Positions 15,124 through 24,598 are shown, counted from the stretch's first letter. The stretch is 52,297 bases of DNA from JAWUVP01 sp034112285 (GCA_034112285.1 JAWUVP010000040.1:1-52297), one strand, 5' to 3'. Program-made: numbers and translations. Notes: generated by a model not told the origin, from the sequence alone.

Positions 15124-15891
15124 TTATTTAGCCGCGTCTATTGCTTCTTGTAAGTTTTCTGGGCTGACTAAGCCGGGTATAAAGCTTACTTTACCTGCGC
15201 TATTACCTGTTTTAGACGTTGGCGCAACAATAAATGAAGGCGTACCTTGAATACCGAGTGTTTGCGCAAGCTTGTAATCGGCATCGATCACTTTTTTACC
15301 AGCATCGCTTTTTATAAAGGCATGGTATTTATCCATATTTAAGTCGACTTTTTCTGCGGCTTTATCAATATCAGCAGCTTTTAATTTACCTTCGATTTCA
15401 CCTAAGGCAAAAATAGCATCACGCATTTGTAAGTATTTGCCTTGTGCGCCTGCTGCCATAGCTGCTTTTGAAGCATAAATAGAGGCATCACCAAAAATAG
15501 GGAATTCTTTATAGATAACGCGCAAGTTGCTGTTGTCTTCAATTAAATGTGCCATCACACCTTGCTTGTGTAAGTTGTAGCAATGTACACATTGGTAATC
15601 AAAAAATTCAACCAGCGTGACTTTACCATTTGGGTTGCCAGCGGCTTGCGTGTGGTTAGGTGAAAAAATGGCTTGGCCATTGGCTTTAATGACATCGATG
15701 GCACGAGTTTGCATTTGCTCATATTGCTTTTGTTGTAATTTTTTGCTCATTTGCACTAAAATTTCAGGATGATTAATCAAGTAATTGTGCACAATAGTTT
15801 GAATGCTGGTGGTTTCAACCCGAGTAAATTGCTGGGCTTGTACGCTAGCAATAAAGGCAAGCCCGGCGAGGGCGATAAGAATTTTTTTCAC
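15124..15891 (-). CDS. DsbA-family thiol:disulfide oxidoreductase, Com1-like
   Basis: The GTG at 15891 follows GGAG and gives a 255-aa protein with a signal peptide (VKKILIALAGLAFIASVQAQ). A helical dimerisation-like segment follows (IVHNYLINHPEILVQMSKKL), then a DsbA thioredoxin fold with active site FFDYQCVHCYNLH (CVHC) and the cis-proline loop QGTPSFIV. The layout matches the Coxiella Com1 / Legionella DsbA2 group of surface or periplasmic oxidoreductases. It forms or isomerises disulfides in exported proteins. It is divergent from the YgjP-like gene with only 48 bp between starts. Confidence 0.88.
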   Translation of the reverse strand: MKKILIALAGLAFIASVQAQQFTRVETTSIQTIVHNYLINHPEILVQMSKKLQQKQYEQMQTRAIDVIKANGQAIFSPNHTQAAGNPNGKVTLVEFFDYQCVHCYNLHKQGVMAHLIEDNSNLRVIYKEFPIFGDASIYASKAAMAAGAQGKYLQMRDAIFALGEIEGKLKAADIDKAAEKVDLNMDKYHAFIKSDAGKKVIDADYKLAQTLGIQGTPSFIVAPTSKTGNSAGKVSFIPGLVSPENLQEAIDAAK

Positions 15892-15939
15892 GTTGTAACT
15901 CCGTTTGTTATAGAATAGCTGCTGACGATAAAGAATCAC

Positions 15940-16662
15940 GTGAGTAAAGTCAAGTTGTTTACCAAAACCGATTTCCCCTTTCCGTACACCATCAAGCCGA
16001 GCAAGCGCGCTAAACGCCTGAGCCTAAAGGTCACCCCCGAGCATGGGGTGCAGGTGGTTAAGCCTGAAAAAATGGCCGAACAACGGGCGCTGGTATTTTT
16101 AGAGCAGCATATTGATTGGGTGCAAAAGCACGCTGCGGTATGGGAAGTGGCGCATCGTAAGCGTGAGTTGCCCACCATTATTACTATTCCCAGCATTAAT
16201 AGTAGTTGGAGTGTGCGCTATGATTACAATCCTTTGCGCTCTAAACGTGGCAGGTTGCTGCCTATGGACGAAACAGACTTATTATATATAGGGCCTGATG
16301 AGGACAAGATAATATTTCGCTGTTTACATCGCTGGATAGAAACCGTGGCCATAGACTTTTTGGTGATGCGCTTACGCAAGCTAAGCAAGCAGACCAAGCT
16401 AGAATTTAATGAGGTGATTTTCCGCAAACAACAAACCCGCTGGGGCAGTTGCAGCCAAGATAAGAACATTAGTTTGAACTTGAAACTGATTTTTTTGCCC
16501 GCCGAGCTCATTGATTATGTGCTGATTCACGAGCTAGCACACACCAAGCAAATGAATCATGGCAAGGCGTTCTGGAGCTTGGTGGCGGAATTCGTGCCAA
16601 ATTATAAGCAGTGTGTTCAAGCCTTGAAGCACACGGCGGAGCATATTCCGGCTTGGTTTTGA
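15940..16662 (+). CDS. YgjP-like (DUF45) zinc metallopeptidase
   Basis: The 240-aa protein has the zincin motif HELAH at residues 197-201 with a third His at 207 (HTKQMNHGKAFW), and the family segment RKQQTRWGSCSQDKNISLN before it. This is the YgjP/WLM-type metal-dependent hydrolase family (PF01863). Substrates are unknown. The start used is a GTG (SKVKLFTKTDFPFPY follows); its ribosome site is weak. Confidence 0.88.
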   Translation: MSKVKLFTKTDFPFPYTIKPSKRAKRLSLKVTPEHGVQVVKPEKMAEQRALVFLEQHIDWVQKHAAVWEVAHRKRELPTIITIPSINSSWSVRYDYNPLRSKRGRLLPMDETDLLYIGPDEDKIIFRCLHRWIETVAIDFLVMRLRKLSKQTKLEFNEVIFRKQQTRWGSCSQDKNISLNLKLIFLPAELIDYVLIHELAHTKQMNHGKAFWSLVAEFVPNYKQCVQALKHTAEHIPAWF

Positions 16663-16729
16663 TTTGGGCTGTGCACTGCTGCAATCAGGCCATAGTGAGG
16701 ACAATGTTGGGGCTGTTCAGGTGCTCAGC

Positions 16730-19315
16730 TCAATTTGCCAGCGAATGATCAAAATAGCCATTTGTCCAATAGGCCCGGCAAAATTGTTCAAGTCGGCGAG
16801 AGTAGATGGGTAAGTCAGAATGGTCTGGACTTGGGCTAAAGGGATTGCGGGCTAATGCGTTGCAAAACTGTTTGAATCTAAGCAACATGGTTTGCTGTTC
16901 AGCATGTAAACCTAATTTTGCGTGGCTAAAGAAATCATCTGGGCTATTAACACTATACAAAATAAGTAAGAACCAGCCTTTGAGGCAATTGTTTTCTATT
17001 AGAAGTAATGCTTGTGCTTTTTCCCAAGCAGCTTTTTTATTGCCGTTATAAGGCGCTGCCACAAATAAAGTCAGAGTGCCTATTTCTTGTGTGATAGTTA
17101 AAAACAGGTCCCACAGTCCTTCAATGCGCTCGATAGCAAGGCTTTTATTGATTAGCTCTAGCAGGTGAAATAAGGTTATGCGGCCATCAATCTTATGTAA
17201 GTCCGTTTCGTATAAGCTTAAATTTTTTCCAAGTTTATATTGTGGGATCTGATTGTCATTTTTTGATTTGGCGGCCAAACGAGCTTGCTGATTGCCGCGA
17301 TACATTTTCCATAAAGACTTGGTTACGATAGGCCAATATTTGTCGTCAGTCATTGCGCCTGCAAAGCAATCTGTTTCACCCCGATAAATTGAGGCTGCAT
17401 GTTCAGGAATAAAATGTACGCTAGAAAAAAGCAAGTTGGCCTCGGCAGAGGCAATGTTTACGCCACGCTTGCTGGGGTCAAAACGCAAGGACTGATAGGT
17501 TGGGTCTTTATAAATGATAATATCTAGACCTTTAAAGTTGGCGTGGTGGTAGATAAAGATAACATAGTCCCCTTGGTCTTTTGTCCAAGTTCGATACCAA
17601 CCAAATTTAGTTAGAAGGTTTAATTTTTCAGATAAATAGTCAAAGTTTTGTGTATTAGAAGATAAGTATAAATCGATATCTTCCGCCAGCTTGGGCCAGT
17701 AAATTCGACTGCCAACTTCTCGCAAGCTAATATCTTCGCGCAAAAGCTGCGTGGCAAATTGTCTTATGAAAAGGCCTTCCTCACTAAACGTGGGTAAATA
17801 AGGGTAAAATCCTGAAAACCAATCGGTATAATCCGCTTGCCCTTGTGACTGAAAGTGCTGTGCAATGCTTAATTGCAAAGCAAAATGTTGTTGTGCAATG
17901 AGTTTTAATGCTTGAAATTGGGGCTTTTTCAAGAACCAATCTTGCTTTGTAAGTTGAGTCTCGTCGGGTGCTCTTAATAATAAGTATTTTTGTAGTAAGT
18001 CAGTTAAAGAATTGAGTGCGGTTGCATTATAGTGTTCTCCCAGCATAATTTTTTCAAGTAGATTTTGGCAAATACCCAATGAGGAGCGTTGGCACAGCAC
18101 CCAATGTTGCCAGCCTTGTGCTTGGACGGGGAGTGTTTGTGTCGCTATATTTTTATATTCTTGAATGAGTGCCGAGCATTTAGATGAGAAAGCAGGTGGG
18201 ATACACAATGGGGAAGTTTGTGGTTGCAGAGGATGTGCTGGAGTGGTGTCAAATATAATAATAGATTCTAAGGCTGTGGGTGGCTGCTTTACCTTAGGAG
18301 GTAAAGTGTGTTCTATTTTAGGATGATAGATTTTATTAAATCTTGTTCGAACTATCTCGTTGTCAGCGATTACTTTATGTAATAGAGTATGAAGACTGTT
18401 GCTAGATAATCGATTAAATATTTTTCTTAATACGTTATCGCCCAATTTGGATAAAACTAACCAGACATTATGTTCCGTGTGTTTATGTAAGTAAATTTCA
18501 GCCAACTTCAAGAGTGCTTTATCAAAACGTGATTCCTTATCGCCACAAAAATCTAATATAGCTAGTAAGTTTGGATGATATTTGTTATATCTTAACCATG
18601 AATCAATTAAGCGCATGCTTGCCGTCAACATTAGCCGAGTTAAAAGTGGAACGCTCTTCCCGGCGGTTGAGATAAGATGAAAAATAGCGCTGATGGTATA
18701 TTTTTGGGTTTCTTCCATGTGATGTTCTGACGTGCCAACAAGTTTTAGCAGCTCTTCTGCTTCAGTAGCTAGTTGCAGTCGATATAAAATCAGTATTAAT
18801 TTACTTTGATTTACAGGTGACAGTTGAAGCGTTAGAACCTGTTTTTGTAGTAAGGTAATGCTAATGCTTGTAAAGTTAATATGCTGGCTTTTAAATAAAG
18901 ACTGTCCTAAATTAAGACGCGAGGCAATAACCATTGCCACTGCGCCACAAGCAACAGAGGTTAATTCCTGGCTTTGTTCATCGTTTTGAGTTTCATTTTG
19001 TAATAAGTAATGCGAGAGATGTTCGCCCACGCCCTGAGCTACAATGGGGATAAACGAGCCACCAAAGCGGCTTGGATTTGTATTTTTAAGACTATAAAGG
19101 ACAGTACTTTCAAATAATAACATTTCCAGCTCAGCAAATAATGCTTGATAAGATTTTATCTCGGCAGGATCTTTGTGACGACGAGCGGCGGTTTGATTGG
19201 TGGCGATAATATGGTTCAGCACCGCTTGAAGGCCTGCTACTTCATCATTGTAATGTTGCTGAACTTTTGGAGGAAACTTTTCAAATTCTCTTCGTTGTTT
19301 ATGGGATAATGGCAT
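16730..19315 (-). CDS. Large protein with a cryptic nucleotidyltransferase motif, function unknown
   Basis: The 861-aa protein has no signal peptide or membrane segment. The first ~350 residues are helical and repeat-like, followed by a proline-rich linker (about 345-385). At residues 533-551 the string EVGSRIYWPKLAEDIDLYL fits the nucleotidyltransferase pattern hG[GS]-x9-Dh[DE]h, with Gly535-Ser536 and Asp546/Asp548. A third acidic residue could be Asp598 in KGLDIIIYKD. Next comes SLRFDPSKRGVNIASAEANLLF, reminiscent of the motif after the acidic residue in this superfamily. I do not recognise the whole family. It may modify RNA, protein or a small molecule. Its promoter is unclear. Confidence 0.7.
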   Translation of the reverse strand: MPLSHKQRREFEKFPPKVQQHYNDEVAGLQAVLNHIIATNQTAARRHKDPAEIKSYQALFAELEMLLFESTVLYSLKNTNPSRFGGSFIPIVAQGVGEHLSHYLLQNETQNDEQSQELTSVACGAVAMVIASRLNLGQSLFKSQHINFTSISITLLQKQVLTLQLSPVNQSKLILILYRLQLATEAEELLKLVGTSEHHMEETQKYTISAIFHLISTAGKSVPLLTRLMLTASMRLIDSWLRYNKYHPNLLAILDFCGDKESRFDKALLKLAEIYLHKHTEHNVWLVLSKLGDNVLRKIFNRLSSNSLHTLLHKVIADNEIVRTRFNKIYHPKIEHTLPPKVKQPPTALESIIIFDTTPAHPLQPQTSPLCIPPAFSSKCSALIQEYKNIATQTLPVQAQGWQHWVLCQRSSLGICQNLLEKIMLGEHYNATALNSLTDLLQKYLLLRAPDETQLTKQDWFLKKPQFQALKLIAQQHFALQLSIAQHFQSQGQADYTDWFSGFYPYLPTFSEEGLFIRQFATQLLREDISLREVGSRIYWPKLAEDIDLYLSSNTQNFDYLSEKLNLLTKFGWYRTWTKDQGDYVIFIYHHANFKGLDIIIYKDPTYQSLRFDPSKRGVNIASAEANLLFSSVHFIPEHAASIYRGETDCFAGAMTDDKYWPIVTKSLWKMYRGNQQARLAAKSKNDNQIPQYKLGKNLSLYETDLHKIDGRITLFHLLELINKSLAIERIEGLWDLFLTITQEIGTLTLFVAAPYNGNKKAAWEKAQALLLIENNCLKGWFLLILYSVNSPDDFFSHAKLGLHAEQQTMLLRFKQFCNALARNPFSPSPDHSDLPIYSRRLEQFCRAYWTNGYFDHSLAN

Positions 19316-19750
19316 GGATATTATTCGCTATTATTGTAACGACTCAGCCTCCAGACAATATTGGCCAAAGATGGCCATTTCTTGATACAGGATGAGCAGT
19401 TATCTATTATTTTTAAACATTACCTGTAAAAAATAATGGTAGTTAAATGAGGTTATGGAAAAATTATAGCGGTTTTGCCTTAACATAGACTTAAAGCTCG
19501 TTTAAAAACTGCGTAACCCCGGTTTTTTGTTGATAAAACAGACAGAATACAACGAAAGCAAGTTTAAACCATGACTATTCCCATTAGAGCTTGCCGTTGC
19601 GGCGGGGAGCAGAGGTTTTGTGTATTAGAGAGCGAGCAACAATGCAATATGGTCGGGAGCAACATCTGGCAGTACTTGAAAGGCAATAGAGTGGTGTTGT
19701 TAATTGTGTGGACAAAAGCTGAAACATTGCCACGCTGCTACTTAACATAT
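19316..19750. other. 435-bp stretch without a supported gene
   Basis: A TATAAT-like box on the minus strand (19468-19463) may serve the 861-aa gene, but no good -35 is seen. An AT-only inverted repeat (ATTATTTTT 19406-19414 / AAAAATAAT 19429-19437) is present. An 81-codon plus-strand frame begins at 19571 but has no ribosome site and unconvincing composition. It may be decayed sequence. Confidence 0.4.
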
Positions 19751-20020
19751 TTAATGTTGTTGAAGTTGCCTTCTATTGTTATTGATAACAAGAATAGATC
19801 TTACCATCCCAACTAGACTAATTAACGCCCATGAAATTTGCACAACGACAACAGCATAATTAATCTCCTGACTGATAGAAATCAACATGGCTAGAGCGCC
19901 CACTAAATTACAAAAGGAATAAAAGAAGCTAGTGGCGCTTAAGAAACCTAATTGCATGCCAGCATAAGCTCCGAGGAAGCATAAAACGGCAAACATCCCC
20001 GCTACATTGAGTAGACTCAT
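19751..20020 (-). CDS. CBU_0592-like small membrane protein
   Basis: The 89-aa protein has three hydrophobic segments: FAVLCFLGAYAGMQLG, YSFCNLVGALAMLISIS and VVVVQISWALISLVGMV. This spacing, with the N-L-x-G and W-x-L-I-S-L-x-G motifs, matches the small inner-membrane family named after Coxiella CBU_0592. Function is unknown. The ATG has a strong AAGGAGG site. The last ~12 residues are polar (NNNRRQLQQ). Confidence 0.75.
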   Translation of the reverse strand: MSLLNVAGMFAVLCFLGAYAGMQLGFLSATSFFYSFCNLVGALAMLISISQEINYAVVVVQISWALISLVGMVRSILVINNNRRQLQQH

Positions 20021-20180
20021 CTTTAACCCTCCTTGGTTAAATGCAGAACTTCAATTCATTGAAGCAGCTACCCAGTATAGCGGAGTATTAAAAATGTAAC
20101 AAGATTCGATGCTTCTTGTGTAGGAACAAAGTAGTAATATCCGGTATACGATATTTAGCGAAGGCCCATTCAACGAAAAT

Positions 20181-20222
20181 GATAAGAATAATAAGGGGTC
20201 AGGCACCCCTTATTATCTTATC
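20181..20222. repeat. REP-like palindrome with GGGTCAGGCACCC core
   Basis: The left arm GATAAGAATAATAAGGGGT (20181-20199) pairs with ACCCCTTATTATCTTATC (20205-20222) around a CAGGC loop, with one bulge. The GGGGTCAGGCACCCC core is the sequence commonly seen in REP elements mobilised by REP-associated tyrosine transposases (RAYT). No RAYT gene is present in this window. Confidence 0.65.
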
Positions 20223-20259
20223 TCTTATCTTTAATATCTAATCAAGTGAAACATTGAGC

Positions 20260-20865
20260 CTATACGCTTCGTTGTAATTTGGATGATTTAACTTTTATAC
20301 TCTTTGTAAAAGTGGGCCCCAAACCTTGTACCATATATCGTTGGGACGCTGCATCAAATTGTATTACCCTTGCTCGACAACCATTACAATCTGCTTTGGT
20401 TAAGTTATGCATTGTCACAATTTCGTTGGGTTTGAATAAAGATGCATCTGGAATTTGCCTATCGATGAGCTCAAGCTTAAAGGGTGAAATAGGCTGCGGG
20501 TCTAGTTTTAATACTAAAGGCATAAAAGGTGGCTCGTGAGGACTATAGTCGGGTCTACATGCCTCTATTTTTTGCTCACATTCAATCTTTCGCCCCGGCT
20601 CCTTACTTGAAACGTAATTTTGCAAGTAACGCTCTATAGGAATCCCCCAGTCATTCTTCTTCATCGTTAGAGGACAGATCACAATATGATGAAGAGTTTC
20701 GCCATTTTGATAAGTGCCGGAAAGTGCCATTATTTCGTGATATTTAACTTCTCTTGGCGACGGCTCGTCTTGATATTGCAAAAAAAATGGTTTGCCATCA
20801 GTGGCTTGAATCCTATATATATTGAATTGATAGCCAAACATTGACGTCAATATTTCAAAGCTCAT
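20260..20865 (-). CDS. Hypothetical protein with SH3-like C-terminal module
   Basis: The 201-aa protein is not recognised overall. The first ~145 residues are mixed alpha/beta with several prolines and charged loops. The last ~45 residues (VTMHNLTKADCNGCRARVI, then RYMVQGLGP and KSIKVKSSKLQ) resemble the short SH3-like beta-barrel that reads 'L-x-x-x-x-x-N-G-x-x-x-x-V-x-x-F-D-x-x-x-x-R-Y-x-V' in many accessory and eukaryote-like proteins. It lies in an accessory pocket between a REP-like palindrome and a transposase remnant, suggesting horizontal origin. Confidence 0.65.
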   Translation of the reverse strand: MSFEILTSMFGYQFNIYRIQATDGKPFFLQYQDEPSPREVKYHEIMALSGTYQNGETLHHIVICPLTMKKNDWGIPIERYLQNYVSSKEPGRKIECEQKIEACRPDYSPHEPPFMPLVLKLDPQPISPFKLELIDRQIPDASLFKPNEIVTMHNLTKADCNGCRARVIQFDAASQRYMVQGLGPTFTKSIKVKSSKLQRSV

Positions 20866-21007
20866 TTTTCCATTAGGAATTTCCTTAAGGTGAGTAGCAA
20901 AGTAGCAAATTCTGTTACAAGCTATATAGCGAGCAAGGCCGGGGGGGGCCGCGCTTCAAAAAATGCACAATGAAATCAGTTTACAACAACTTGTTTACTG
21001 GCATAAG

Positions 21008-21328
21008 CTACTGAAAAAAATAGAGAAATGATAGGATGTTCGTTGGAGATGGCGTTTTGCCCGTTTCATCCCGAGCGGAAACCTTTAAGCAAACAAGTGG
21101 GGCTCCAGCTTGCCACTTTTCGCCAATTTTTGATGTCTGCTGTATGCCGCTTTCCTTGATGGCCTTTGACTTGTAGTACGTAGTTCGTGCCGTTATTCTC
21201 TCTCTTTTTTGACAGCGCATCGAATCGATTGTGACCACCGCACCCTTGGTCGCTACGGCATTTAATCGCTCTAGTGCTGTGGTGGTTTCATTGCTTTTTT
21301 CATCGATCTTACGCTGGCCCAGCACCAC
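21008..21328 (-). pseudogene. ISAs1-family transposase remnant
   Basis: The frame carries VVLGQRKIDEKSNETTTAL and GAVVTIDSMRCQK, which correspond to the conserved LVLGQxKxDEKSNEIT and GxIVTIDAMGCQ blocks of ISAs1/H-repeat transposases. A stop codon precedes the first block by one codon, the N-terminal half is missing, and after the second block the sequence loses family likeness. It is a decayed fragment of about 100 codons. The GC-rich sequence GGCCGCGCTTCAAAAAATG near 20948 might be the remains of one IS end; this is uncertain. Confidence 0.75.
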
Positions 21329-21434
21329 ATTTCAACTTGGGATTGAAAGGGTACAAACAAAATATTTTAGAGGTGTTCTGTGCTGCCATCTCTTGCTACA
21401 ATCCACTACCTATTATTAAGCCCAAGGACACCCC

Positions 21435-24125
21435 ATGAGCCAAGCTCCCTTTATTCTTATCGACGGTAGTTCGTATTTGTATCGCGCCTTTCATGCCATG
21501 CCACCGTTAACCAATTCCAAAGGTCAGCCCACCGGCGCCATCTATGGCGTGGTGAATATGTTGAAAAGTATTATTAAGGAATACCAGCCTGAGCACATGG
21601 CGGTGGTGTTTGATGCTAAAGGTAAAACCTTTCGTGATGACATGTTTAAAGAATATAAAGCTACGCGGCCTGCTATGCCAGATGATTTGCGCTTGCAAAT
21701 TCAACCCTTGCATGATGTGGTGCGCGCCATGGGTTTGCCCATGTTAGTGATTGATGGGGTGGAAGCCGATGATGTGATTGGCACCTTAGCAGAGCAGGCG
21801 ACTCATTTAAAAATGGAAACGTTAATTTCCACGGGTGATAAAGATATGGCTCAGCTGGTTAATGAGCATATTACTTTAGTGAATACCATGACGCATAAAT
21901 ACATGGATTTTTCCGGTGTGGTCGAAAAATTTGGCGTGCCGCCTGAGCGTATTATTGATTATTTAGCCTTAATTGGGGACAAAGTAGATAACGTGCCTGG
22001 CGTTGATAAATGCGGGCCTAAAACCGCGGTGAAATGGCTGACGCAATATGATAGCTTAGCCGGCGTGATGGAAAATGCGGATCAGATAAAAGGTAAAGTG
22101 GGTGAGTATTTACGCGCGGCGTTAGATTTTTTGCCCCTCTCAAAAGAGCTGGTTACGATTAAACTTGATGTGCCACTTGACCGCACGCCTGAACAATTAA
22201 CCTTTCTTCAACCCGATAAAGAAAAACTGGTTGAGCTTTATACCGAGCTGGAGTTTAATTCGTGGTTAAGTGATGTGTTACAAGATGACGCTACGCCGGT
22301 GAGTGAAGTGGTGGTGGAAACAGATTACCATTGCGTGTTAACCGTGCAAGCGCTAGATGAATGGTTGGTTAAATTAAACAACGCTGCCCTAGTGGCTTTT
22401 GATACTGAAACCACCAGCTTAAATTATATTGATGCGCAAATTGTGGGCGTGTCTTTTTCGGTGGAAGCCGGCAGTGCGGCTTACGTGCCTGTTGCGCATG
22501 ATTATGATGATGCGCCCACACAGTTGAGCCGTGATTATGTGTTAGAAAAATTAAAACCTTGGTTAGAAAATCCTACCAAGAAAAAAGTGGGTCAGCATTT
22601 AAAATACGACATGAATGTGTTGGCGAAATACAATATTTATTTACAAGGTGTGGCCTTTGACACGATGCTAGAATCCTATTGCTTAAACAGTGTTGCCTCC
22701 AGGCATAATATGGATGCGTTAGCGCTAAAATATTTAGGGCGCAGCACTGTACATTTTGAAGATGTTGCGGGTAAGGGCGCCAAGCAAATCACGTTTAATA
22801 AAGTTGAACTTGATCCCGCAACGCATTACGCTGCAGAAGATGCCGATGTCACCTTGCAATTGCACCAAACATTATGGCCACAATTAGAAGCCGACAAAGG
22901 GCCTTGTGAGGTTTTTTTAGATATTGAAATGCCGTTGGTGCCGGTGCTTTCCACCATTGAATTGAACGGTGTGTTGGTCGATAAGGCGCACTTGGTTGAA
23001 TTGTCGGCAACGCTTGATAAGCGTATTAAAGCCTTAGAAGTTAAAGCTTTTGATTTGGCGGGAGAAACGTTTAATCTAGATTCGCCAAAACAATTGCAAG
23101 TGGTGTTATATGAAAATTTAGGCTTGCCTATTATTAAAAAAACCCCTAAGGGCCAGCCGTCAACTGCAGAGCCTGTATTGCAAGAGTTGGCGTTAAGTTA
23201 CCCTTTGCCAGAAGTGCTTATTGAATATCGTACGTTAAGCAAATTAAAATCCACCTATAGTGATAAATTACCGTTAATGATTAATGAACGTACGGGGCGA
23301 ATTCATACTTCGTATAATCAAACCGTTGCTTCAACGGGGCGTTTGTCATCGTCTGATCCCAATTTGCAAAACATTCCGGTGCGCACGAAGGAAGGTCGTG
23401 AAATTCGCGTGGCGTTTATTGCTCCTGAAAATCACAAATTAATTTCAGCCGACTATTCACAAATTGAGTTGCGTATTATGGCGCATTTGTCGGGCGATAA
23501 AACCTTGCTAGCGGCTTTTGCGCAAGGCTTGGATGTGCACAGCGCCACAGCGGCGGAAGTGTTTGGGGTGAGCCTGGATGAGGTGAGCACCGATCAGCGG
23601 CGTAAAGCCAAAGCGATTAATTTTGGCTTGATTTATGGTATGTCGGCATTTGGTTTAGCCAAGCAAATTAACGTTGGCCGTCATGAAGCGCAAGAGTATA
23701 TCGATATTTATTTTCAGCGTTACCCGGGCGTTAAACTTTACATGGATGCCATGCGTGCAAAAGGGCGCGAGCAAGGTTATGTGGAGACTTTATTTGGGCG
23801 ACGTTTATATTTACCAGAAATTAATTCTAAAAATAAAATGCGCCAAATGGGTGCAGAGCGTGTGGCCATTAATGCACCGATGCAAGGCACGGCCGCCGAT
23901 ATTATTAAGCTGGCGATGTTGAAAGTAGATGCGTGGTTGGCCACCGGTGTGGTGCAGGCAAAAATGATTATGCAAGTACACGATGAGTTGGTGTTGGAAG
24001 TGCACAATGACGATGTGGCACAGGTGACAGAAAAGCTGCCTGAATTAATGCAAGCTGCCGCCAACTTAGCGGTGCCTCTACTGGCCTCAGTTGGCGTGGG
24101 TGATAATTGGGAGCAGGCACACTAG
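21435..24125 (+). CDS. polA: DNA polymerase I
   Basis: The 896-aa protein has all three PolI domains. The 5'-3' exonuclease occupies about residues 1-290 (ILIDGSSYLYRAFHAMPPL, VFDAKGKTFRDDMF). The 3'-5' exonuclease runs from about 300 to 495 and keeps its metal site (VAFDTETTSL). The polymerase domain shows motif A DYSQIELRIMAHLSGD, motif B RRKAKAINFGLIYGMSAFG and motif C MQVHDELVLEV. It fills gaps in repair and removes Okazaki primers. The ATG follows AAGGA. It stands alone behind the transposase remnant. Confidence 0.98.
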   Translation: MSQAPFILIDGSSYLYRAFHAMPPLTNSKGQPTGAIYGVVNMLKSIIKEYQPEHMAVVFDAKGKTFRDDMFKEYKATRPAMPDDLRLQIQPLHDVVRAMGLPMLVIDGVEADDVIGTLAEQATHLKMETLISTGDKDMAQLVNEHITLVNTMTHKYMDFSGVVEKFGVPPERIIDYLALIGDKVDNVPGVDKCGPKTAVKWLTQYDSLAGVMENADQIKGKVGEYLRAALDFLPLSKELVTIKLDVPLDRTPEQLTFLQPDKEKLVELYTELEFNSWLSDVLQDDATPVSEVVVETDYHCVLTVQALDEWLVKLNNAALVAFDTETTSLNYIDAQIVGVSFSVEAGSAAYVPVAHDYDDAPTQLSRDYVLEKLKPWLENPTKKKVGQHLKYDMNVLAKYNIYLQGVAFDTMLESYCLNSVASRHNMDALALKYLGRSTVHFEDVAGKGAKQITFNKVELDPATHYAAEDADVTLQLHQTLWPQLEADKGPCEVFLDIEMPLVPVLSTIELNGVLVDKAHLVELSATLDKRIKALEVKAFDLAGETFNLDSPKQLQVVLYENLGLPIIKKTPKGQPSTAEPVLQELALSYPLPEVLIEYRTLSKLKSTYSDKLPLMINERTGRIHTSYNQTVASTGRLSSSDPNLQNIPVRTKEGREIRVAFIAPENHKLISADYSQIELRIMAHLSGDKTLLAAFAQGLDVHSATAAEVFGVSLDEVSTDQRRKAKAINFGLIYGMSAFGLAKQINVGRHEAQEYIDIYFQRYPGVKLYMDAMRAKGREQGYVETLFGRRLYLPEINSKNKMRQMGAERVAINAPMQGTAADIIKLAMLKVDAWLATGVVQAKMIMQVHDELVLEVHNDDVAQVTEKLPELMQAAANLAVPLLASVGVGDNWEQAH

Positions 24126-24270
24126 GGTAGATTATGGCTAAAAAGAAGGTCTTATTTGAGTTTGTACCTAAGTAATTGCCCGAGGTTTGGGCGAAAGTTA
24201 TACAAATCGGCGGTTGCATACTTGTAAAATTGATTCACTCAGCTAGACTGTAGCAAAATGGAGAAACACT

Positions 24271-24564
24271 ATGGCTCATGACTACGAATCTTACTTTGCT
24301 GAAGCGCCTTTTTTTCCTACGGCCTCAGCCCTTAACCCCTATCAGATGCCGGCACCGCGTTACCGTTTGGTGCGTATGGACTTTGAAAATAACGATAATC
24401 CTGATGTTTTTTTAGAATGTCTGGTCACAGGCGAGCAAGTTAAGGCTAACCTGCGCACTATTTCAGGTAGTGATGAAATTATTGCCACACTGGATGGTTA
24501 TTCTGGCTATCAGCTGGGCTTTATGAAAGGTTTAAATTATCATAAATTCAGTGCGTTACAGTGA
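24271..24564 (+). CDS. Small soluble protein of unknown function
   Basis: The 97-aa protein starts at an ATG behind GGAG with 7-nt spacing. It has an aromatic and proline-rich N-terminus (MAHDYESYFAEAPFFPTASA) and a compact mixed alpha/beta remainder (YRLVRMDFENNDNPDVFLEC). There is no signal peptide or membrane segment, and I recognise no family. It is monocistronic, between polA and the efflux operon, with a terminator-like hairpin 17 nt after the stop. Confidence 0.7.
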   Translation: MAHDYESYFAEAPFFPTASALNPYQMPAPRYRLVRMDFENNDNPDVFLECLVTGEQVKANLRTISGSDEIIATLDGYSGYQLGFMKGLNYHKFSALQ

Positions 24565-24580
24565 TTTCATCTGAATTCTC

Positions 24581-24598
24581 TTCCCGCTTAGGCGGGAA
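24581..24598 (+). terminator. Terminator-like hairpin
   Basis: TTCCCGC-TTAG-GCGGGAA is a perfect 7-bp stem with a 4-nt loop shortly after the 97-aa gene. The following TCTCT is a poor T-run, so efficiency is uncertain. Confidence 0.5.

Noticed and set aside
19571..19816. 81-codon plus-strand frame
   Set aside because: No ribosome site, odd composition, and it runs into the end of the opposing membrane-protein gene.
24134..24175. Thirteen-codon frame MAKKKVLFEFVPK after polA
   Set aside because: Too short and lacking a ribosome site; no support beyond an ATG and a stop.
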